DNA from: Alphaproteobacteria bacterium | GTDB lineage: Bacteria > Pseudomonadota > Alphaproteobacteria > Rhodospirillales > WMHbin7 | Assembly: GCA_015231795.1 (NCBI GenBank) | Contig: JADGAX010000006.1 | Span: forward strand, 1 to 64,000 | Direction of reading: 5' to 3' | DNA: 64,000 nucleotides | Part shown: in pieces, positions 36,488-44,830 of the stretch | Numbering within the stretch: position 1 is the stretch's first letter | Layout: each line of letters begins with the position of its first letter | Made by a program: the position numbers and the translations under genes | Notes under the pieces: model-generated | Seen by the model: only the letters and a program-made list of their open reading frames with translations | Told to the model about the DNA's origin: nothing | The model's database searches: none

Positions 36488-38269
36488 TCAGTTAGATGCA
36501 ACCTTGCGCACTCCCGTGCCCCACGATGCCTGCCTGCCCGGCTGCTCGCTTCCCACCGGCTCGAAACTGGGAGCGACGCCCAGCAGCGGGCCGATCCTGG
36601 CCACAACGCGACTGACCACGGGTGCCGCCACCCAGCCGCCGGTGGCGAAGCCGAACGTTTCCTTGGTTCCCTTGGGTTCGTCGATCATGGCCAGAACGAC
36701 ATAGCGCGGATTGTTGATCGGAAAGGCGCCGATGAAGGAGGACAACAGGGCCTTCTTGGCGTATCCGCCATGAACAGACAGCTTCTCGGCGGTTCCCGTC
36801 TTGCCGCCCACTTCATAGCCGTTGGTGCCCGCCTTCGATCCCGTGCCCGCTTCCACGACGGCGCGCATCAGCTTGCGCATGGATTCGGATGTCTTGGCCG
36901 AAATGACCCGCGAAGCCTCAACAGGCGCGCCCGGCTCGCGCCGGATCAGCGTGGGTGGTACATGCATGCCGCCATTGACCAGCGTGGCGACACCCATCGC
37001 CAGATGCACCGGCGTCACCGACAGGCCATGGCCGTAGGAAATGGTCATGGTGTTGATCTCGCGCCAAGTTTGCGGCACCTGCGGCGAGCCAACTTCCGGC
37101 AGTTCAAGACTGCTGGCGGGCTTCAGCATGCCGATGCGCGACAGAAAGGCCTTTTGGCCCGCCGTGCCCAGATCGAGCGCCATGCGCGCAGCGCCGATGT
37201 TCGACGAATGGATGATGATCTCCTCGATGGACAGGAACTTGTTCATCGGGTGGTAATCCTTGATCTCGAAGCGCGAGATCTTGATCGGCGCCCTGGCGTC
37301 GAAGGTGCTGCCCATGTTCGCCACACCGGCATCCAGCGAGGCTGCGGCCGTGAACAGCTTGAAAGTGCTGCCCATTTCATAGGTGCCCAGCGTGGCGCGA
37401 TTGAACATCGCCTCGGGCAACTGGGTGGCGGGCAGATTGGGGTCGAAATCCGGCAATGACACCATGGCCAGCAATTCGCCGGTCTGGACATCCATCACCA
37501 TGCCGGTGGCGCCGATGGCGCTCGACTTGGCGATGGCGGTCTGCAACTCGCTGCGCAGGCTTTCCTGCACGCGAAGATCGATCGACAGGCGCAAAGGCTC
37601 GGCTTCCTGGCGCAACGCGCCATCGAAGGTCTTCTCGACGCCAGCGATGCCCTTGTTGTCAAGATCGGCCAGCCCGACGACATGCGCCGCCAGCGGGCCT
37701 TGCGGGTAGACGCGCCGCTCGGAAGATTCGAAATCCAGCCCCGGCTGGCCCAGGCGGTTGATTTCGTAATGCTGCTTGGGCGTCAGGTTGCGCTTGACGT
37801 AAACGAAGGTCTTGTCCGACGAAAGTTTGGCGAACAGGTCGGCCTCGGACAATTCCGGCAGCACGCGATGAATGCCCGCCGCCGCCGCCCTGGCGTCGCG
37901 AATGTCCTTGGGATGGGCGAACAGCGAAACCGTGGGTAGGCTGGTGGCCAGGATTTGCCCATTGCGGTCCAGGATGTCGGCGCGTTCCATGCGCAATTCG
38001 GCAGGGCCTTGGGAAGCGGCCACCGGGCGGACGCGGTTCTCGGGATCGATTACCGTAACATCGACCAGCCGCACGCCAATGACCGAAAAGGCGAAGACGA
38101 AAATCAATCCCCCCAGCAGCAGGCGGGTGCGCCCGGTCTCGATGGCGGTTTTGCTCTCGCCTTCCAGGTGGACCGGCCCCTCGCAAGCCCTGTCCCTGGA
38201 TATGGGCAAGGGCCGACCGGTTTTTCCGGCGGCCCGTTCTCGCATCGACATCCATTTCAAGATGTTCAT
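36488..38269 (-). CDS. ftsI: Peptidoglycan D,D-transpeptidase FtsI (PBP3)
   Basis: FtsI is the septal class B penicillin-binding protein. The 593-residue protein has a cytoplasmic N-terminus, one membrane segment (LLLGGLIFVFAFSVIGVRLV, about 49-68), a pedestal domain and a transpeptidase domain with GSTFK (catalytic Ser), HSSN and KTGTAEK. It starts 2 bases after the ftsL stop. The C-terminal tail ends with a variable, charged segment. Confidence 0.97.
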   Translation of the reverse strand: MNILKWMSMRERAAGKTGRPLPISRDRACEGPVHLEGESKTAIETGRTRLLLGGLIFVFAFSVIGVRLVDVTVIDPENRVRPVAASQGPAELRMERADILDRNGQILATSLPTVSLFAHPKDIRDARAAAAGIHRVLPELSEADLFAKLSSDKTFVYVKRNLTPKQHYEINRLGQPGLDFESSERRVYPQGPLAAHVVGLADLDNKGIAGVEKTFDGALRQEAEPLRLSIDLRVQESLRSELQTAIAKSSAIGATGMVMDVQTGELLAMVSLPDFDPNLPATQLPEAMFNRATLGTYEMGSTFKLFTAAASLDAGVANMGSTFDARAPIKISRFEIKDYHPMNKFLSIEEIIIHSSNIGAARMALDLGTAGQKAFLSRIGMLKPASSLELPEVGSPQVPQTWREINTMTISYGHGLSVTPVHLAMGVATLVNGGMHVPPTLIRREPGAPVEASRVISAKTSESMRKLMRAVVEAGTGSKAGTNGYEVGGKTGTAEKLSVHGGYAKKALLSSFIGAFPINNPRYVVLAMIDEPKGTKETFGFATGGWVAAPVVSRVVARIGPLLGVAPSFEPVGSEQPGRQASWGTGVRKVASN

Positions 38270-38271
38270 GG

Positions 38272-38802
38272 CTACCTCGCTTCCGCCAGTTCCGGCGGCC
38301 TTTGCAAGGCGCCAGCCAAGACTGGCGCTTGCGCGGGTGGGGGCGTTGCCTGTTTCTGAAGCGTCTTGGCGGCACCTGCGCTTGGAACCTGCAAGACCGG
38401 CTTTGGCGGTTGCGCCGCGGCGGGCAGCATCCTGGGCTTGTCCAGGACGGGGGCGGCGGGCCTGGGCATGATCTTCGCTGACGGCAAAGGATCGCTAGAC
38501 GGCAGCGGCAATTGAGGGCCGATCACTTCCCGCCTGGGCAGATCGGCGATCATCGCCACTTGGGTGGCCGACATCGGCTCCATATTCAAGTGACGTTCGG
38601 CCAGGGCCTTTAAGCGCGCCGGTTCGTTCAGGAAAGTCCATTCCGCCTTCAAGACGTGAATGGCTTGCTGATCGGCGAAAGTCTGCCTGCGCGTTTCGGC
38701 CAGGCTGGCTTCCATGGCCTGCACTTCATGTTTAAGAAGATATATTCCAACGCCGCCGCTTAAGCCCAGAACCATCCAGAACACTGTGACAAGACGAATC
38801 AT
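38272..38802 (-). CDS. ftsL: Cell division protein FtsL
   Basis: FtsL is a small bitopic divisome protein with a periplasmic coiled coil. The 176-residue protein has a membrane segment at about residues 3-22, then the alphaproteobacterial FtsL core (YLLKHEVQAMEASL, QAIHVLKAEWTFLNEPARL). A Pro/Ala-rich tail of about 85 residues makes it longer than most FtsL proteins. Its ATG overlaps the rsmH stop (ATGA). Confidence 0.93.
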   Translation of the reverse strand: MIRLVTVFWMVLGLSGGVGIYLLKHEVQAMEASLAETRRQTFADQQAIHVLKAEWTFLNEPARLKALAERHLNMEPMSATQVAMIADLPRREVIGPQLPLPSSDPLPSAKIMPRPAAPVLDKPRMLPAAAQPPKPVLQVPSAGAAKTLQKQATPPPAQAPVLAGALQRPPELAEAR

Positions 38803-39731
38803 GACGCCCCGCTTTCCCAGGCCATCGCCTGACTGCGCGTGGCAAAGCGCAAACGGGCCGAGCGGGCGCGCGGATTGGCCTGCACCTCGGCTTGCGAAGG
38901 CATGCGCCGTCCGACGTCCACGAAGCTGGGTTCGTGGCTTTGCCTGGTTTCGGGCAGATGGCGCGAACCACCCGGCCCCTTTTGCGAACGTTCTTTGACG
39001 AACTCCTTGACGATGCGGTCTTCCAGAGAATGGAAGGCCACCACGGCCAGACGACCGCCCGGCTTTAGAATGCGTTCGGCGGCGCGAAGCCCCCGCTCAA
39101 GCTCGCCCAATTCGTCGTTGACCGCGATGCGCAGCGCCTGGAAGGTGCGCGTCGCCGGATCGATTCCATCGTGGCTTTTGCGCATGACCGAACGGATCAC
39201 TTCGGCCAGCTGCGAGGTGCGGGTGATCGGCCTGGCCTTCACGATGGCCTTGGCGATCCGCCTTGAATGGCGCTCTTCGCCCAGGCGATAGATCAGATTG
39301 GCCAGATCCTCTTCTTCCATGTCGTTGACCAGATCGGCGGCCGTCGTCCCGCTGGCGCTCATGCGCATGTCCAAAGGCCCGTCGAAGCGGAAGGAAAAGC
39401 CGCGCTCGGGATTGTCGAACTGCGGCGAGGAAACGCCGATATCCAGCGTCACCCCATCGACGGCGCTGACGCCGCGCTCTGCCAGCAATTGATCCATCTG
39501 CCCAAAGCAGCCATCGATCACCTGCAAGCGCCCATTGTAATTTCCGGCCATGTCGCGGGCCGCTTGCACGGCTTCTGGATCGCGATCGATCGCCCAGACG
39601 GTGCATGCCACGCTGTCGAGCAAGGCTCTGGCATAGCCGCCACGCCCGAAGGTTCCGTCAACGAACACCTCGCCCGCCTGCGGCTTTAGCGCCGAAACGA
39701 CCTCGGACGCCATGACGGAAAGATGGGTCAT
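38799..39731 (-). CDS. rsmH: 16S rRNA (cytosine-1402-N4)-methyltransferase RsmH (MraW)
   Basis: RsmH methylates N4 of C1402 of 16S rRNA. The 310-residue protein has HLSVMASEVVSALKP, the SAM motif FVDGTFGRGGYARALL, AIDRDPEA and the C-terminal FHSLEDRIVKEFVKER with TRATRTFQALRIAVNDEL-like sequence. The start MTHLSV overlaps the mraZ stop as ATGA; an upstream frame inside mraZ is discounted. Confidence 0.97.
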   Translation of the reverse strand: MTHLSVMASEVVSALKPQAGEVFVDGTFGRGGYARALLDSVACTVWAIDRDPEAVQAARDMAGNYNGRLQVIDGCFGQMDQLLAERGVSAVDGVTLDIGVSSPQFDNPERGFSFRFDGPLDMRMSASGTTAADLVNDMEEEDLANLIYRLGEERHSRRIAKAIVKARPITRTSQLAEVIRSVMRKSHDGIDPATRTFQALRIAVNDELGELERGLRAAERILKPGGRLAVVAFHSLEDRIVKEFVKERSQKGPGGSRHLPETRQSHEPSFVDVGRRMPSQAEVQANPRARSARLRFATRSQAMAWESGAS

Positions 39732-40183
39732 GCCCCACCCCCCAGCTTCAGCGTCGGGCGCTTTAGCTTGGCACGCTCCATCGCCTCGGCCCTGAAAGCC
39801 TTGAAGGCGTCGGGTTGCCAAAGTTCGAACGTTTTGCCCAGCCCCACCATCTGGACTTGATCGGAAATGCCCGCATGAGCGATCAGCTCCTCGGGCAACA
39901 CGACGCGCCCGTCGCCGTCGAAGGACAATTGATGGGCGCTGGCGAAAATCAGGGCGGCCAGATCGTCCTGCTCGGACGAGAAAGCGGGCAATTCATCGGC
40001 CCCCTCGGACAGTTTGGCCATGCGTTCGATGCCGCCCGCCTCGATGGCCTGCTTGGAAAAGGACGGAAAGGCCACCACGCCCGCGAAAGCGGACCCGGAC
40101 AAGGCAGCGCGGAAGGAAGCCGGGATGCTGACGCGCCCCTTCTTGTCCAACCGATTGAGAAAGCTGCCCATGAACAGCTGCAT
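39728..40183 (-). CDS. mraZ: Transcriptional regulator MraZ
   Basis: MraZ is a ring-forming AbrB-like DNA-binding protein that represses the mra/dcw promoter through repeats upstream of its own gene. The 151-residue protein carries two SpoVT/AbrB-type halves: FLNRLDKKGRVSIPASFR (about 8-25) and LSFDGDGRVVLPEELIAHAG. It is the first gene of the cluster. A TTGACT-17-TATCCC promoter overlapped by TGGG boxes lies about 150 bases upstream of the ATG. Confidence 0.96.
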   Translation of the reverse strand: MQLFMGSFLNRLDKKGRVSIPASFRAALSGSAFAGVVAFPSFSKQAIEAGGIERMAKLSEGADELPAFSSEQDDLAALIFASAHQLSFDGDGRVVLPEELIAHAGISDQVQMVGLGKTFELWQPDAFKAFRAEAMERAKLKRPTLKLGGGA

Positions 40184-40305
40184 CTCAGGCGTCCCCTGCC
40201 CTTGTGGCCGTTGACCAAGCCGCCCTTAACCCTCTGATCGGATAAGCCTTATGCCGATTCAGAGGGGCCTAGTGGGCGGCAACCCCACCCAAGCCGGACC
40301 TGATA

Positions 40306-40356
40306 CGGGCGCGGTATGGGCTTGTATGGGATAACATGGTACTGTCTGGGAGTCAA
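40306..40356 (-). promoter_or_regulatory. dcw-cluster promoter with MraZ-type box array
   Basis: On the minus strand TTGACT (40351-40356), a 17-base spacer and TATCCC (40328-40333) form a plausible sigma-70-type promoter. On the plus strand, TGGG or near-TGGG tetramers occur at 40317, 40327, 40337 (TGGT) and 40347 with exact 10-bp spacing, plus CGGG at 40306. They overlap the -10 and -35 elements. MraZ proteins bind arrays of TGGG-type repeats with 10-bp period, so this is the likely autoregulatory operator; strand orientation relative to other species is not asserted. Confidence 0.75.
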
Positions 40357-40580
40357 TGGACTTTCTAAGTAAAAACATGGGAAATCAACGGATTTAGATA
40401 AAACTCGAAGCAATTGGGCAGGCAAAATGGCCGTTCCAGGCCAAGCTCGGAAAGAGGAACCGGCCACGAATCGCATCGGTTATTGTGTACTTGATTTGTT
40501 CCTGTCGGCTTCCAAGTGGCGTCCGCCAAGAAGGGCGGCTAAACTGCCCGGACAAGAATTCAGAAAGGTTCCGACCCGAC

Positions 40581-41945
40581 ATGACGCGCAAACTTTTCGG
40601 TACCGACGGCATCCGCGGCACCGCCAACACCGAACCTATGACCGCTGAAATGGCCCTGAAACTGGGCATGAGCGCCGGGGCTTTGTTCATTCGCGGCGAT
40701 CACCGCCATACGGTGGTCATCGGCAAGGATACCCGTCTGTCCGGCTATCTTCTGGAACCGGCCCTGACGGCAGGATTCATCTCGGTCGGCATGGATGTGG
40801 TGTTGCTGGGACCCTTGCCCACGCCCGCCGTCGCCATGCTGACGCGCTCGCTGCGCGCCGATCTGGGCGTCATGATCTCCGCCTCGCACAATCCCTATCA
40901 GGACAACGGCATCAAGCTGTTCGGCCCCGACGGCTTCAAACTGTCCGACGAGATGGAACTGGATATCGAACGGCGCATGGAAAACGGCCTGACCGAGGGG
41001 CGCGTCGGTCCCGATAAATTGGGCCGCGCCCGCAGGCTGGATGACGCGCTTGGCCGCTATATCGAATATGTGAAAGGCACTTTTCCCAAACACTTGCGGC
41101 TGGATGGCCTGAAGATCGCGTTGGATTGCGCCAATGGCGCCGCCTATCGCGTGGCTCCCACCGTGCTGTGGGAATTGGGGGCCGAGGTGGTGAAGATCGG
41201 CGTCGAACCCGACGGCCTCAACATCAACCGCAATTGCGGCTCGCTGCATCTGGATGCGCTACGCACCGCCGTCGTGACGCATGGCGCCGATCTGGGCATT
41301 GCGCTCGATGGCGACGCCGACCGGGTGGTGATGTGCGATGAAAACGGCAAGGTGATCGATGGCGACCAAGTGATGGCCCTGATCGCGCAGAATCTGGCTA
41401 TTCAGGGCAAGTTGAAGGGCGGCGCCGTGGTCGCCACCGTCATGTCGAACATGGGGCTTGAGAAATTCCTGCGCGGCCTGGGAATCGGGCTTCTGCGCAC
41501 CCCGGTGGGCGACCGCTATGTCATGGACCGCATGCGCGCCGATGGGTTCAACCTGGGCGGCGAGCAATCGGGACATATCATTCTGGGCGATGTCGCCACC
41601 ACCGGCGACGGGCTGCTGGCCGCCCTTCAGGTTCTGTCCGCCCTGATCGAAATAAGGAAACCGGCCAGCGAAGTCCTGACCTTGTTCAAGCCCTTCCCGC
41701 AATTGCTGGTCAATGTGCGGCTGAACTCGCCGCACGACGCCAAGATGGTCATGGATGACGACCGCGTGAAGGCGGCCATCGATGCGGGCGAAGGGCAGCT
41801 TGACGGCATCGGGCGCGTTCTGATCCGCAAGTCGGGCACCGAACCCCTGATCCGCGTGATGGCCGAGGGCGAGGATGAAATGCTGGTGCAAAGCGTCGTC
41901 GACGACATCGCCAAAACCGTGCGCAGCGTGGGCCAAGTAGGATGA
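40581..41945 (+). CDS. glmM: Phosphoglucosamine mutase
   Basis: GlmM interconverts glucosamine-6-P and glucosamine-1-P, feeding UDP-GlcNAc synthesis for peptidoglycan and lipid A. The 454-residue protein starts [16 protein letters not shown], has the catalytic phosphoserine loop ISASHNP (about 100), the metal loop [11 protein letters not shown] and the C-terminal phosphate loop [12 protein letters not shown]. It is divergent from mraZ, with about 400 bp between, which ties wall-precursor supply to the dcw cluster. The start is preceded by AGAAAGG. Its stop overlaps a mini-ORF running to thiD. Confidence 0.97.
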   Translation: MTRKLFGTDGIRGTANTEPMTAEMALKLGMSAGALFIRGDHRHTVVIGKDTRLSGYLLEPALTAGFISVGMDVVLLGPLPTPAVAMLTRSLRADLGVMISASHNPYQDNGIKLFGPDGFKLSDEMELDIERRMENGLTEGRVGPDKLGRARRLDDALGRYIEYVKGTFPKHLRLDGLKIALDCANGAAYRVAPTVLWELGAEVVKIGVEPDGLNINRNCGSLHLDALRTAVVTHGADLGIALDGDADRVVMCDENGKVIDGDQVMALIAQNLAIQGKLKGGAVVATVMSNMGLEKFLRGLGIGLLRTPVGDRYVMDRMRADGFNLGGEQSGHIILGDVATTGDGLLAALQVLSALIEIRKPASEVLTLFKPFPQLLVNVRLNSPHDAKMVMDDDRVKAAIDAGEGQLDGIGRVLIRKSGTEPLIRVMAEGEDEMLVQSVVDDIAKTVRSVGQVG

Positions 41946-42052
41946 TGGATTCGAACCAACTTTACGCGGGCAAGGCCCGCGCGCCGCGCTCCGTCGCGGC
42001 GGGAGCCAAGGGATGCGGAGCATCCCGCCCGGCACATGAGGGGCGAATATAA
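41942..42052 (+). repeat. Three-hairpin element with an in-frame mini-ORF between glmM and thiD
   Basis: Three consecutive perfect inverted repeats fill the gap: GCGGGC-AAG-GCCCGC (41966-41980), CGCCGCG-6 nt-CGCGGCG (41982-42001) and GGGATGC-GGA-GCATCCC (42010-42026). The same stretch is also an open frame of 36 codons that starts at an ATG overlapping the glmM stop (ATGA) and ends with TAA overlapping the thiD ATG (TAATG). The predicted peptide contains AGKARAPRSVAAGAKGC and has no recognised domain. It is probably a repetitive palindromic element that also supplies the thiD ribosome-binding site (GAGGGG); a functional peptide is less likely. Confidence 0.65.
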
Positions 42053-42861
42053 TGAAAGGCCGCGTCTTGATCATCGCCGGTTCCGATTCAGGCGGCGGAG
42101 CGGGCATCCAGGCCGACATCAAGGCAGTGACGGCGCTTAACGCCTATGCCGCCACGGCGATCACCGCGATCACGGTGCAAAACACGCTGGGCGTTAGCGA
42201 TGTTTTCGCCATTCCAACCAAGGTCATTCAGGCTCAGATGGAAGCCGTGCTGTCCGACATCGGCGCCGATTGCCTGAAAACCGGCATGCTCAGCCAATCC
42301 GACGTCATCGAAACCGTGGCCTCCACCATCCGCCATCATGCGCCGCATGTGCCGCTGGTGGTCGATCCGGTGATGGTGGCCAAGGGCGGCGCCTCGCTGC
42401 TGGCCAAGGAAGCGACGATGGCCCTGATCGAGGAATTGCTGCCGCTGGCCAGCTTGATCACCCCCAACGCCCCCGAGGCAGAAGCGCTGACCGGCATGAA
42501 GATCGAAAGTCCCGCCGATTTCGGACCCGTGGCCGAACGGCTGGCCCAGATGGGTGCCAAGGCGGTTTTGCTGAAGGGCGGGCATGTGTTGGGCGAAACC
42601 GTGGTCGATCTGCTGTATATGGGCGGCAAGACGCAGCGCTTCGCCTCGCCGCGCATCGAAAGCAACAATACGCATGGCACCGGCTGCACCCTGGCCTCCA
42701 GCATCGCGGCAGGCATCGCCCAAGGCTTGGCCTTGCCGCAGGCGGTGGCCCGCGCGCGGGCCTATGTCTGGCAGGCCATCGCCACCGCCCCCGGCTACGG
42801 CCATGGCCACGGCCCGCTGAACCACGCCCATACGGTGGGGGAATTCACGGGGATGGAGTAG
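42052..42861 (+). CDS. thiD: Hydroxymethylpyrimidine/phosphomethylpyrimidine kinase
   Basis: ThiD phosphorylates HMP and HMP-P in thiamine synthesis. The 269-residue ribokinase-fold protein begins GRVLIIAGSDSGGGAGIQADIK, with TAITAITVQNTLGV, VVDPVMVAKGG, and the C-terminal NTHGTGCTLASSIAAGIAQG, which carries the catalytic Asp/Cys anion-hole region. No THI-box riboswitch is seen upstream; instead the hairpin element lies between it and glmM. Confidence 0.96.
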   Translation: MKGRVLIIAGSDSGGGAGIQADIKAVTALNAYAATAITAITVQNTLGVSDVFAIPTKVIQAQMEAVLSDIGADCLKTGMLSQSDVIETVASTIRHHAPHVPLVVDPVMVAKGGASLLAKEATMALIEELLPLASLITPNAPEAEALTGMKIESPADFGPVAERLAQMGAKAVLLKGGHVLGETVVDLLYMGGKTQRFASPRIESNNTHGTGCTLASSIAAGIAQGLALPQAVARARAYVWQAIATAPGYGHGHGPLNHAHTVGEFTGME

Positions 42862-42868
42862 GCGTTGC

Positions 42869-43678
42869 ATGAATGAAACCCTTTCCTACCAACTTCTTCA
42901 TCTAAATGAGTTGAAGAAGCGCATTGACCTTCGCGGAAAATGCGTTCTTGAAATCGGCGGATGTTTACCTCGTTCGCATGCAATCGAAGCAACCGGCGCC
43001 AGCCGTTGGATCGGGGTCGATCTTCCAGACTATTGGCAGGAAAGTGGCGACGACAATCCGTCGCAGAGCTACGAGGCCCCCCGTTTCCCTATCGGAAAGG
43101 CGGATGACTGCGCCGGGCTGGATTACGCCCTGTTGTTGGGCGACGCAATCGATCTGCCAAAGGGAACAGGCCCCTTTAATGCAGTGTTCTCAAGCTGCGC
43201 TTTCGAGCATATCCAAGGCCTGGAAGAGAGGCTGCGGGCGATAAGGAACTTCCTCGCTCCCGGAGGAGTCCTGCTCGCAGTCGCCATGCCCATTTGGTCT
43301 TCGCCTCATGGAGCGCATTTACTGCCCATCCGCGACAATGACGGAAAAACGTGGCAGCCAGAAGAACTTCACTTGCCGGACTGGCATCAGCTTCTTCTTA
43401 CGCCAGAAGAAATGGAAAAGCATCTTTCTGAACGGAAGATACCAGTTGAGATCATTGACAAAGCTGTGGATTGGGTTCACCGCTCCCCTCATCTTAACCG
43501 CCTCTTCGCCGGTGATTACGTTCAATTGGCTGAAAGCGCCGGTTATTCAACGTGCTCCACATTTTTTCCGGAAGCTGTCGGCTGGGCCAACCGGGAAACC
43601 ATGCAAGTCTTAGAAATGCTTTATCCAGGCAAAGGCCCTTTCGATAGGGCAGGAATTATGATTGAGCTTTGGAAATAA
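42869..43678 (+). CDS. SAM-dependent class I methyltransferase of unknown substrate
   Basis: The 269-residue protein has a Rossmann-type SAM site, GKCVLEIGGCLPRSHAIEATGASRWIGVDLPDYW (motifs I and II), and AVFSSCAFEHIQGLEERL (motif IV region), followed by NFLAPGGVLLAVAMPIWSS. This is the class I methyltransferase pattern; the substrate cannot be read. It starts 7 bases after thiD and is more AT-rich than thiD, suggesting a later addition. The following gene is a possible glycosyltransferase, so modification of a sugar or surface glycan is a guess. Confidence 0.78.
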   Translation: MNETLSYQLLHLNELKKRIDLRGKCVLEIGGCLPRSHAIEATGASRWIGVDLPDYWQESGDDNPSQSYEAPRFPIGKADDCAGLDYALLLGDAIDLPKGTGPFNAVFSSCAFEHIQGLEERLRAIRNFLAPGGVLLAVAMPIWSSPHGAHLLPIRDNDGKTWQPEELHLPDWHQLLLTPEEMEKHLSERKIPVEIIDKAVDWVHRSPHLNRLFAGDYVQLAESAGYSTCSTFFPEAVGWANRETMQVLEMLYPGKGPFDRAGIMIELWK

Positions 43679-43775
43679 GACCGGCCCTTCGCTTAAACGA
43701 ATTTCTACTTTTGGGCTTGCAAGATACGGCACTGCCTGTAGAAGTGTATTGGTAATTAATTAATCCGCAATCGGG

Positions 43776-44825
43776 ATGCCGCTTATGACATCGCAAGTCA
43801 GCATCGGCGAGCAGGTCGCGCAGATGGTGGATCTTATCGGCGCTTTCTATGGCCTTCCACAATCGCCCGCTTTATCCAGTTTGATCGAAACCCGCTCTTT
43901 TGAAACCCGCAACAGGCTAGCGCGTCTGCGCTCCAAGCCCAGCCAAGATAGAATCCGCATTGCCATCAGCATCAAGGGGATCGGGGCCAAGGAAGAAGAA
44001 TGCTTGGAGCGCAACAATCCCGAGATAGCGCTTGTCCAGCCATCCGACGCCGACATCGTCATTACTGATCCGCACACGCCCGACTTGGACGCCCTGCTTT
44101 CAGCCGATGCGTTGCGCGTTTTCTGGGCCCACGATCATCATCATACATTCGCCCATTATGTGATGCACCTTATCAAGACGAACATTGTTGTACCCGCGCA
44201 TTTCTGTCGGCGCGACCATCTGGCGGCCTTCAATCGGCATATCGCCGACACGGTTCCCGCCACCACCAATCAATGGTCTCAAGAGGAAATCGCCGCTTTC
44301 TCGGCAAGGCCAGCGGCGCTTGCGCGCCACAACGCCTTGTATGGCGGCTTCGGGGCCTATGATGTCTGCCTAGACAGAAGCATGTTCGTCGGCGCACTCA
44401 TGGAACGCCTGCCTGAACACGCCCTCTCCGTCAGGCGCATTCAAAATGCCGACGATCCCTTTTTTAGCATGTCGGCGCGGGAACGCTATGATGAATGGCG
44501 CGGGTATAAAGTTTCGCTTGCAGCGGCGATCAACCAAGACATACCCATCCGCATTTTTGACGCCTTGGCGACCGGGCAGATTCCCATCATTCCCGATTCC
44601 ATCGTCAATCTGAACTGGATCATCTCTGTGGAAGACCAGCAGCGCCTTGGCATCGAGCGCTACCATTTTGAAGATCCAGATTCAGCCATCAGCGCCTGGC
44701 GGCGCGCGCTCACAAATTTCGACCGCCTGGGCGAACAGGGCATCCAGACTAGGATCGAGTATTTTCTGAAGAATCACAGCCTGATACAGCGCGTCGAGAA
44801 AATTCTTCGCGCTCTTCCAATTTGA
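43776..44825 (+). CDS. Putative glycosyltransferase (GT1/CgeB-like C-terminal domain)
   Basis: The 349-residue protein has an N-terminal half with DADIVITDPHTPDLDALLSADALRVFWAHDHHHTF and a C-terminal half with YKVSLAAAINQDIPIRIFDALATGQIPIIPDSI. The latter resembles the 'glycosyl transferase family 1, domain 2' type seen in CgeB-like enzymes, where a Pro-Ile-Arg-Ile-Phe-Asp-Ala-Leu-Ala core precedes a Glu/Pro nucleotide-sugar site. This assignment is tentative. The start could be the ATG at 43776 or the one at 43785. The nearest upstream gene is a methyltransferase and the next downstream gene is lysA on the other strand. Confidence 0.55.
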   Translation: MPLMTSQVSIGEQVAQMVDLIGAFYGLPQSPALSSLIETRSFETRNRLARLRSKPSQDRIRIAISIKGIGAKEEECLERNNPEIALVQPSDADIVITDPHTPDLDALLSADALRVFWAHDHHHTFAHYVMHLIKTNIVVPAHFCRRDHLAAFNRHIADTVPATTNQWSQEEIAAFSARPAALARHNALYGGFGAYDVCLDRSMFVGALMERLPEHALSVRRIQNADDPFFSMSARERYDEWRGYKVSLAAAINQDIPIRIFDALATGQIPIIPDSIVNLNWIISVEDQQRLGIERYHFEDPDSAISAWRRALTNFDRLGEQGIQTRIEYFLKNHSLIQRVEKILRALPI

Positions 44826-44830
44826 GCTGA

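Noticed and set aside
41946-42051. A thiamine-pyrophosphate riboswitch before thiD
   Set aside because: No THI-box sequence is present; the region is fully occupied by the three hairpins and mini-ORF.
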